Source: Gnetum montanum (taxonomy: Eukaryota; Streptophyta; Gnetopsida; Gnetales; Gnetaceae). Taken from it: a stretch of 64,000 bases of DNA. The translations under genes and the position numbers were made by a program. The notes under the pieces are model-generated. The model ran no database searches and had not been told where the DNA came from. It was given only the letters and a program-made list of their open reading frames with translations. The DNA is taken from contig MNCI01035790.1 in NCBI GenBank assembly GCA_015680685.1, positions 363,749 to 427,748 of the forward strand, read 5' to 3'. Positions within the stretch are counted from its first letter, which is position 1, and each line of letters starts with the position of its first letter. This document shows, in pieces, positions 57,403 through 64,000 of the stretch.

Positions 57403-60162
57403 ATGGCCCCGAAAAAAGGAGCAATAGGAGGACCTTCACAGCCAACAAGCAAAAGGCCAAGAGGCCATGGACAAGGCTGAACGGGGGAACAAACCCCATA
57501 AGCAAAACATGTGGAGCAAGAGGCTCAATCCTTTAGTCTCTATCAAGAAGCTCCTACTACAAGACACTTGGCACAAGTAGAGGTAGAGGATCCACAAGCA
57601 CTAGAATAAGGACAAAGCCTCACGTTGACACCAGATTGCTTCCAAGCCATCTAGGAGAAAAAAATCATGTTTATAGTAATCGTAGAACTTAACTTTGGTC
57701 CATTCCTAGGATATGCTCTGAAAGTGGTGAAGACGCAACTCCAAGCATCACCATTATGGCCTACACTCACAAACAATGAGGAATAGTATTTGGGGGAGAC
57801 ATATCAATTCTAGAATAATAAAGGGGAGGATGCAATAGCTAACATCAAAGGAGTCTCAGTATCCTATTCAATAAGGGCGACAGTTGAAGCCCTTGATGGG
57901 CCCAATGAAGGGGCAAAAGTAGCACATCTTTCGACTAGATCAGATACAGATACAAGAAAACTTTGGTTGCATAGAGCATATGACAAAGATAACAAGGATT
58001 AGAATGAGCTAACTCTTGAAGAAAGAATTTACTTCAAAATTGACACATATCACCTATTTCCTGCAAAAAGATTAAATAGGATATCAACATATCCAACTAG
58101 AGGAAGTGCGATTTTAATGGGGAAATTTAATGGAAACATTGCACACCTCTATTTCCTTGAGATCCAATGACAGTTTGAGGAAAAAAGGTAGGACAGCGAA
58201 CACTTCCATTTCCTTGCCTCATTAGGAAGCTGTGTAGACACGTTGGAATCTTAGGGTACACCAATGACGTTCCTATGAAGGCTCAAAATACTTCCTATGT
58301 TGAAATGCTCGAGCCAACACCACCAAAGAAGGACTAGGTGGAGAAACAAACAAACACTGGGGAAACCACTCAAACTATTATGCAACAATAGTAAGAAGGA
58401 TCCAATGGTCAATAGCAAGAGCAATAGTAGCAGCAAGTTCCACCACTGCTACAACATGACTACATGCCATCAATGAGTCATCTACAAAAAATTGTAGAGA
58501 CCATCAATTGGGGAACACATGAGGAGGCCAATTTGTATAAAGTCATTGACAGTGCCATCCAACCGACAATTTCCATAGATCCTGCTAGTGGACAAATTTC
58601 ATTGTAGTTAGGAAGAGAGGACCAATGGTCACAATAGATTTCTAGGAATGTTGCATCTTTCCAAGTGGTGTTAGAAACTGGTGAAGGAGCCATGTTTATG
58701 ATTATGCAACATTAGGACATAGCAGGAGTCATGGAAGTGATCATGGATCACATAAAAGAATCATTCAACATACCTGTTGTGCCACTAGCTAATCTTTGTG
58801 GAGCCAAAGATGTTCAAATGCTAGTTAGTACCTCAATGACTCTTGCAGATCACGAGGATATGCTAGATCGACTACTACAAACTAGACAAGTCATGACAAA
58901 TCTTTTTGACATTCCAAGTGATGTCGCTGTAGTGTAGTCAAAACTAATCGCAACCAAAGGTAAGCTAGTCATGGTAGAGACTAGGGCAGAGCATGCAGAA
59001 AATGAAATTTGCATATTACAAGAAGAGCTTGCAACCCTAAGGGTAGAACAGAGAGATCCTACTCAATTCATTATGCTTGATCAACTGGAGCAGTTCAGAA
59101 CAGAACAAATTAATCGCCTCATGAAGCATAATAGATAGATGAAGAATGAAAAGGAGAATGCAATTTGGAATGCTTTAGTAGTAGAAGCACAAACATACAC
59201 ACATGTTAAGGCGCTCATTGTAGTACAGGAGGAAAATAAGCAACTCGTTGCAAATAATACTGGGTTGATCAACATAGAGAAGAAGAAAAACATCATTGAG
59301 GAAAGTATCCATTAGTTAATACAATAACTAATGAGGGTCAACCAAGATATGAGCTACTTAGCACGAGAAAACAGAACCCTCTTAATGAAGGAGGTACATG
59401 CCATTAGACAAAAATCAACTATTGAAATAAGCGCATGGTAAAATGAGGCAAAGAGGCATGACAGACTCAGAACACTTCCATGATCAAGTGGGCATGTACA
59501 AACGGATCAATGAAAAAGAAATCCAGATGGCAAAGGTCCAAATCAATTCCATTTCAACACAAAATCTAGATTGGCAGCCCATCTTAGATAGCATGGCTCA
59601 TGTTCACCAAGTGGAGATTAAAAATAAAGATGTGCAGATAGAAGATTTAACAAAATACATGGGGTTAGCTAACCTTTGTTATGCTAACATGGCTATGTTA
59701 ACAACAAGCAGGCCCAGAATTGAGCTTGAATAGCAAGTAGCGATCACATATGCATTGTATGAAAATGATTTCGTAGATAGGAAGGATGCTCTACAAAAGC
59801 TACATGCGGCAACCTCTGAATTGGAAGTAGTTATGACCAACTACCAAGGGCAGAAAGATGTTGCAACGAACCTAGCTAGAAGAATGTTTGATTATCAAGA
59901 ACTGAGAATCAAAGCCAAGGCATTTGAAGAGGAAAGAAGGTAATTTGTGGCATAGTATGTCAAGAAAAACAAAATGTATTCGTAACTACCATGTTCATGG
60001 GATGTACCAACTATACTGCACATTGCCCAATCAACATGAATAGTACACAATTCTAAAACAGAGGAGAAACTTCAGGTGTTGCTTAACATATATAAATTTC
60101 AAAAGCCTGATGACAAGGAGAAGCAATTGATGGAAGAGCCACCACCACCAAGCACAACTTAA
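57403..60162 (+). pseudogene. Third large frame of element G (unrecognised, coiled-coil-rich)
   Basis: Starts MAPKKGAIGG directly after TTGCAG and ends PPPPSTT with TAA at 60160-60162; the span is 2760 bases (920 triplets). Landmarks shared with E: ELNFGPFLGYAL (57685), long charged helical stretches (58730-59440, for example HAENEICILQEELATLRVEQ), MGLANLCYANMAMLT (to 59703), DYQEL and a Pro-rich tail. The landmarks at 57685 and 59656 are in frame with the start, while 58731-59440 lies in another frame, so at least two compensating shifts occur, plus many stops. There is no signal peptide or evident membrane span. Function unknown; a structural or RNA-binding role is a guess. Confidence 0.7.
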
Positions 60163-60331
60163 TCTACATTGAGCTTCTTTAGTTTTTGTTTGTCTTGTTA
60201 TAACTTGTGTCAATTTTGTAAACACCACTACAACATTTAGCGTCGTGTAAATCTACCTCCCAATTTTGTAAGAGATTCTATCCTCATTTTGTTTTACCTC
60301 GAGAACAACTTTCCAATCAATCGTGGGGTTA
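60163..60331 (+). other. 3' untranslated stretch and polypurine-type tract of element G
   Basis: CCCAATTTTGTAAGAGATTC and CAATCGTGGGGTTA resemble the pre-LTR sequence of A and F. Confidence 0.65.
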
Positions 60332-61213
60332 TGATAAAGTTAATTTTTCCAGACCAATGATATTGGAACTACGATATTGTATCTATGATGTTGTATATAT
60401 AATATTGTAGCACATGTTACGTCATCGTAGATTCGATATTATGTGATGTGTGCAACCTATAAATACAACACTTAGGTGCATGATCCATAATAAGTTTTCA
60501 TTCCATGGTAATAGAACTCTTTCAGTTTGATTTCATAATCTAACACTTAGAAGTGTGAATGCTTGCAATGTACTATGACTTAGAGAATGACATCTTTGTT
60601 CGAACATCTTGTACATGGGCACAAGTGTGAACAAAAATAAAGATCAAGCTATTTCTCACTATTGCAACATTCTCTTAGTTTATTGTTTTGACTTAGCATA
60701 ATATTTACTTTTATCCTGGTTAATGTTTTACTATTCCATGCACTTTACTATCACTGTTGTTATTAGGTGGAATGAGTACGACTGATCTCTAACATTAAGT
60801 GTAATTGCTTGGTAACCCATTAATGCTATCACTTGGTACGCCAGTAGTAGTACACTTGGTATCCTAGTAGTAGTTACACAAAGCCCAAGGTGTGTACGGA
60901 AAATCATGAACAGATGCTCATTGCTAGAGGCTAGAATAGATCTATTTATTTGTTTTACTTAGATTTAGAAATCATTTCCATTTTCATTATATTTGCTAAG
61001 AGTAACAATGGCCTACCAACATCATATATCATATACCTCACTGTGAGCTAAACCATACGTGTAGACTTCACCAGCTTCACATGGGAAAAACAATCTTAAA
61101 CTTAAACCAATTGCTAGCATATTAACGTTGCCTTGTCCATGAATTATGATCTAATTACACACAAACACCTATAACTTATATGGTTGGGTATTGAATTGCT
61201 CCACCGCTCATCA
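60332..61213 (+). repeat. 3' LTR of element G
   Basis: 882 bp from TGATAAAGTT to GCTCATCA; the partner of 54379-55238, with TATA near 60460. Confidence 0.92.
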
Positions 61214-61218
61214 AGAAT
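61214..61218. repeat. Right target-site duplication of element G (AGAAT)
   Basis: An exact copy of 54374-54378. Confidence 0.9.
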
Positions 61219-62206
61219 GAAGTCATTCATAGTAATTCACCACAAAATCTTAGTTAAAAGTTGAAAAAGAAATTAGCTAGATCTCTTAACATGATATAGG
61301 TACGTAATCATTTCAAAAGTTGCTTTAAAAAGTATCGTCATTTTATATTTGTTTATTACTATTTAAAAGTCAATGTTAAGGCAGATGTCTAGAAATATAT
61401 AAAATTTTTAATGTGGATTTGAATTATTAATATGTTTATATAAATTTATTTTAAGAATAGATTAGATATGCTTGGAACACATCTCCAAACTAGCATAAAG
61501 GAGTTATGTAAGCTCACTAGCTAAGCTACAGCTGGTATTTCATATTTTTCAGTAAATTAAATAAGCCGAATGAATTCATTTAGAAGGCCATGTCCATTAC
61601 ATTTTATTGTTCATCCTGCATGTTTGTTAAGTAACAATTGTGTATGTAACACTATACCTCGTCTTACATCTTTTTGTTTATTATTATTATTATTTTGATA
61701 ATCACAGCTCCTTCGTTTCTGTTTTGATAAAAAATATCGCTTGCTAAACTTTTCACAAACCAAATCATTGTGTATAGTTTCTATACCTCATTTCACTTAC
61801 TAAACCTTTTACAAACCAAAAAATTATTGCCTACAGTTGCAGTACTTCATTTGATGACTACCGGAGAAGGCTTTAGCAATTATAAGTGCAGTCAATGAAA
61901 CTCTCATTTGTTAAGACTTCATGAATTCCAAAACGTTAAAAGGGTCCATTATATTTACGGCGATAAAACTGAATAATATAAAAATATAATACTTCTCAAT
62001 TTTCCGTACAGCTGCAAATGATATTGCTAAGGCACAAACAATATATTATAACCCAATCTCCCAACAAAAATCCTGATGTACTCCAAACTGTTTTCTTCCG
62101 TGTTTACAAGTTATTGTCATCCACTCGACAAAGGTGATGTTAAGGATTTTATCTTATGCTCCCTCAATCACACTATTTGCATATCCTAATATTCGCATGT
62201 ATACAG

Positions 62207-62280
62207 AAGAGAAACCTCTGTGTCAGACCCTTGAACAGGATGCTGATGTTGTCCTGAAGAAATTCTCTCAGAATGACGTG
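62207..62280 (+). other. Exon-like segment of an unidentified gene
   Basis: TATACAG precedes and GTAAAA follows a 74-base segment with only one open frame (2 bases plus 24 codons, EKPLCQTLEQDADVVLKKFS to NDV). Codon use and composition look coding. A possible continuation at 62720-62828 keeps phase but is not recognisable. No family could be named, and chance is possible. Confidence 0.3.
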
Positions 62281-62848
62281 GTAAAAAGTTTTCCAATTTA
62301 AAATAGCACATGCAAGGTGTCATGAAAATTACAACTGAAAATGGAAAATAATCATGCACGACCCCAGAGTTGGTTGAATCTACAAGGTAACTTGCACAGT
62401 GATCTGGCTTAGCTTATGTATTTCGTGACCTAATATTCTTTCTTCTTAGCAATGGGTGACAAAATCGACAATCAGGGGTATGCAATGATTGATACAGCAA
62501 TATATGATATAGATTAAATAATACAAACAGTTGCTACTATGATAACAGAATACTGGAACTTTTCCTTTAAAAAAAAAAATTCAATTTGATGCTTTGTATG
62601 AAAACCATGACTTGCATTCTGCCAGCTTACTGTAGAATCTCATTTTGTTCCTAAAAGATTTTCTTCTACCTCATTCCTACAAACTTAAGCATAAAAATTT
62701 GAAGATACCAGTTTGGCAGAGGATGCGAGCCAATATGACCATGAGTTCTCAAGACTCCGCACTCGACCAAATGAAAATTTTCAATCCCATAAAACAAACA
62801 ATAAGATTTTGTGCAAAGTACATGTAACAATCCAACCAGATAACCGAG

Positions 62849-62928
62849 GCTGACAGCCACTACTGAAATCTAATCTAACTGCTACATCCAATCCTGAGAG
62901 GCTGATAGAAACTATTGAAATCTAATCT
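62849..62928. repeat. Short direct repeat
   Basis: GCTGACAGCCACTACTGAAA and GCTGATAGAAACTATTGAAA, each followed by TCTAATCT, start about 50 bp apart. Confidence 0.75.
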
Positions 62929-63237
62929 GTTAAAAGTCTGACGAATTCGTTAAATTTACCTTGAACTCGACCTAAAAAAGGTGAACAAAACATGTCTTCA
63001 CTACAGAAATACCTTTCCTTTCTTGGACTAGTTACCTAACCTTGCTGTGCTTGGAATGAAGGGACATGCTAATCTATTCCCAAGACAATGGTGACTGTCA
63101 TTTTTTCCCTATGTGTTGCATTATACACATAGGATTGCAGAAAATTAAGGTGGCCCCTAAGAAGAAATGAGATTGAATCAATCATAATTCAAAATCACCA
63201 CTTTTCTGTTCATAAACCTAAAATATCACCCCACCAC

Positions 63238-63327
63238 CCATTGACGACACCTACATCATGTACAATGCTAAAGGAAAAGGATCCATTGACGAGACATACA
63301 TAATGGACAATGCTAGAGGAATGAAAA
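63238..63327. repeat. 45-bp imperfect tandem duplication
   Basis: Two units of 45 bp start CCATTGACGA(C/G)AC and differ at several positions. The period is a multiple of three, and one frame reads IDDTYIMYNAKG then IDETYIMDNARG before a stop, which could reflect a decayed or real exon. Confidence 0.6.
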
Positions 63328-64000
63328 GTGACAGAAACATATGTACCTAACTGCATTTGAAAGCTTCAAACACTACTGTTGCTCTGCGAGCACATAAATT
63401 TATGTAGACCGATTCAATTGCATTTTCATATATTTTAAAATGTTGACGTCAACCTACAAATAATAAAATATCCTCCCATTCCCCTAAAGTCGAGAGTATA
63501 AAAAATTTATACTTGCTCTTGTCAAAATTAGCAATTAAATTTATAAATGGCTGCATATTTGATACTAACTTAGATATTTAGTTAACTAGCATAGCGGTCA
63601 CAGAATTACTCGAACATTGCCATGTCTCTCATACAACTAAAATTCTAATGTACATCTTACAATATTAACATGCGTTCTACCATTAATGATCAAACGACAG
63701 ACGCTCAGAATCACATGAGCATGAAGTTAAGGCCTATTTCAGAAAACTCCTACCTCAGGAAAATATTAGGATGCATCTTGGAACACAGGACAGATGAAAA
63801 TTGTATGTAAATGGAAGGCTGTGGCAACTGACAATGCCATGAACTAACCTAAAATCATTCAGAAATACAATTTCCAAACTCCTTTCAATGACATAATTTA
63901 TCAGGGCTACGTCAAGATTAAAACAGCAAATTCACATAGCATATGCACTATTTGAAAAAACTCATAGATAGAAAACTCAGCTCATCTGTTTCAATTTCGC

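Larger units (their letters stand above)
54379..61213 (+). mobile_element. Element G: Athila-like retrotransposon lacking pol but keeping the third large frame
   Basis: LTRs at 54379-55238 and 60332-61213, an exact AGAAT duplication, a primer site, the N-terminal part of gag, a truncated A-type LTR (H, 56250-56878), a short non-coding stretch and the ~2.76-kb third frame (57403-60162). Protease, RT and integrase are gone: the break runs from the gag linker through H directly into sequence equivalent to 25480 in element E. The 5' LTR begins TAATAAAG where the 3' copy has TGATAAAG, a G-to-A change at the terminus. Confidence 0.9.
61219..64000. other. Right-hand flank, mostly featureless
   Basis: AT-rich with unique character. 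No transposon was recognised. It holds one exon-like segment (62207-62280), a short direct repeat (62849-62928) and a 45-bp tandem pair (63238-63327). Small open frames elsewhere have no motif. Confidence 0.5.

Noticed and set aside
57403-60162. Third frame considered as a captured host gene
   Set aside because: A homologue lies in the same place in element E, with no intron remnants or poly(A) trace; it belongs to the element family.

Overview
The window is plant nuclear DNA: AT-rich, poor in CpG, and dominated by old, heavily decayed LTR retrotransposons around one intact spliced gene. That gene encodes ALG2, the ER mannosyltransferase of N-glycan precursor synthesis. It has eight exons with long AT-rich introns and a 402-residue product very close to the plant ALG2 family. 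A large, slowly purged genome full of ancient nested retroelements suggests a gymnosperm, probably a conifer; this is inference, as no diagnostic marker was found.

Layout. 1-11967: Ty3/gypsy element B on the minus strand, running off the left edge, split by a complete plus-strand element A (1504-8589, target duplication ATCCT). 11968-12735: spacer. 12736-41841: element C, a 29-kb composite. Its own sequence is only about 5 kb; the rest is element E (16612-29622, target duplication GTATG) in its 3' non-coding region and element F (from 31243) inside its 3' LTR. The far ends of F and of that LTR meet in a 454-base N gap (40766-41219). 41847-44677: intergenic, with a tRNA-derived SINE-like copy flanked by 22-bp repeats. 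44678-51959: ALG2. About 52500-54160: a decayed LINE. 54379-61213: element G (target duplication AGAAT), carrying a truncated A-type LTR (H). 61219-64000: mostly featureless.

All the LTR elements share one plan. LTRs start TGATG/TGATA and end CTCATCA, and the primer site resembles the complement of a tRNA-Asp 3' end. Gag carries a short CX2CX3HX3C knuckle, followed by a DSG protease. E and F also have RT with an FMDD box, RNase H and integrase without a visible chromodomain. This fits the Athila-like, non-chromoviral Ty3/gypsy lineage. None is intact: every frame has stops and frameshifts, many explicable by C-to-T decay.

Most notable: E and G carry a third large open frame (about 910-920 codons, coiled-coil-rich, unrecognised) between pol and the 3' LTR. 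It begins with an ATG fused to a 3' splice-acceptor-like CAG. The acceptor-ATG survives in A, F and (mutated) C, where the frame itself is gone. B and C share the same RT-less internal structure, which suggests a mobilised non-autonomous subfamily. Other points: multi-copy GATATC palindromes in the LTR promoters, a GC-AG intron in ALG2, and a 106-bp perfect inverted duplicate bracketed by single Ns that looks like a scaffolding artefact.
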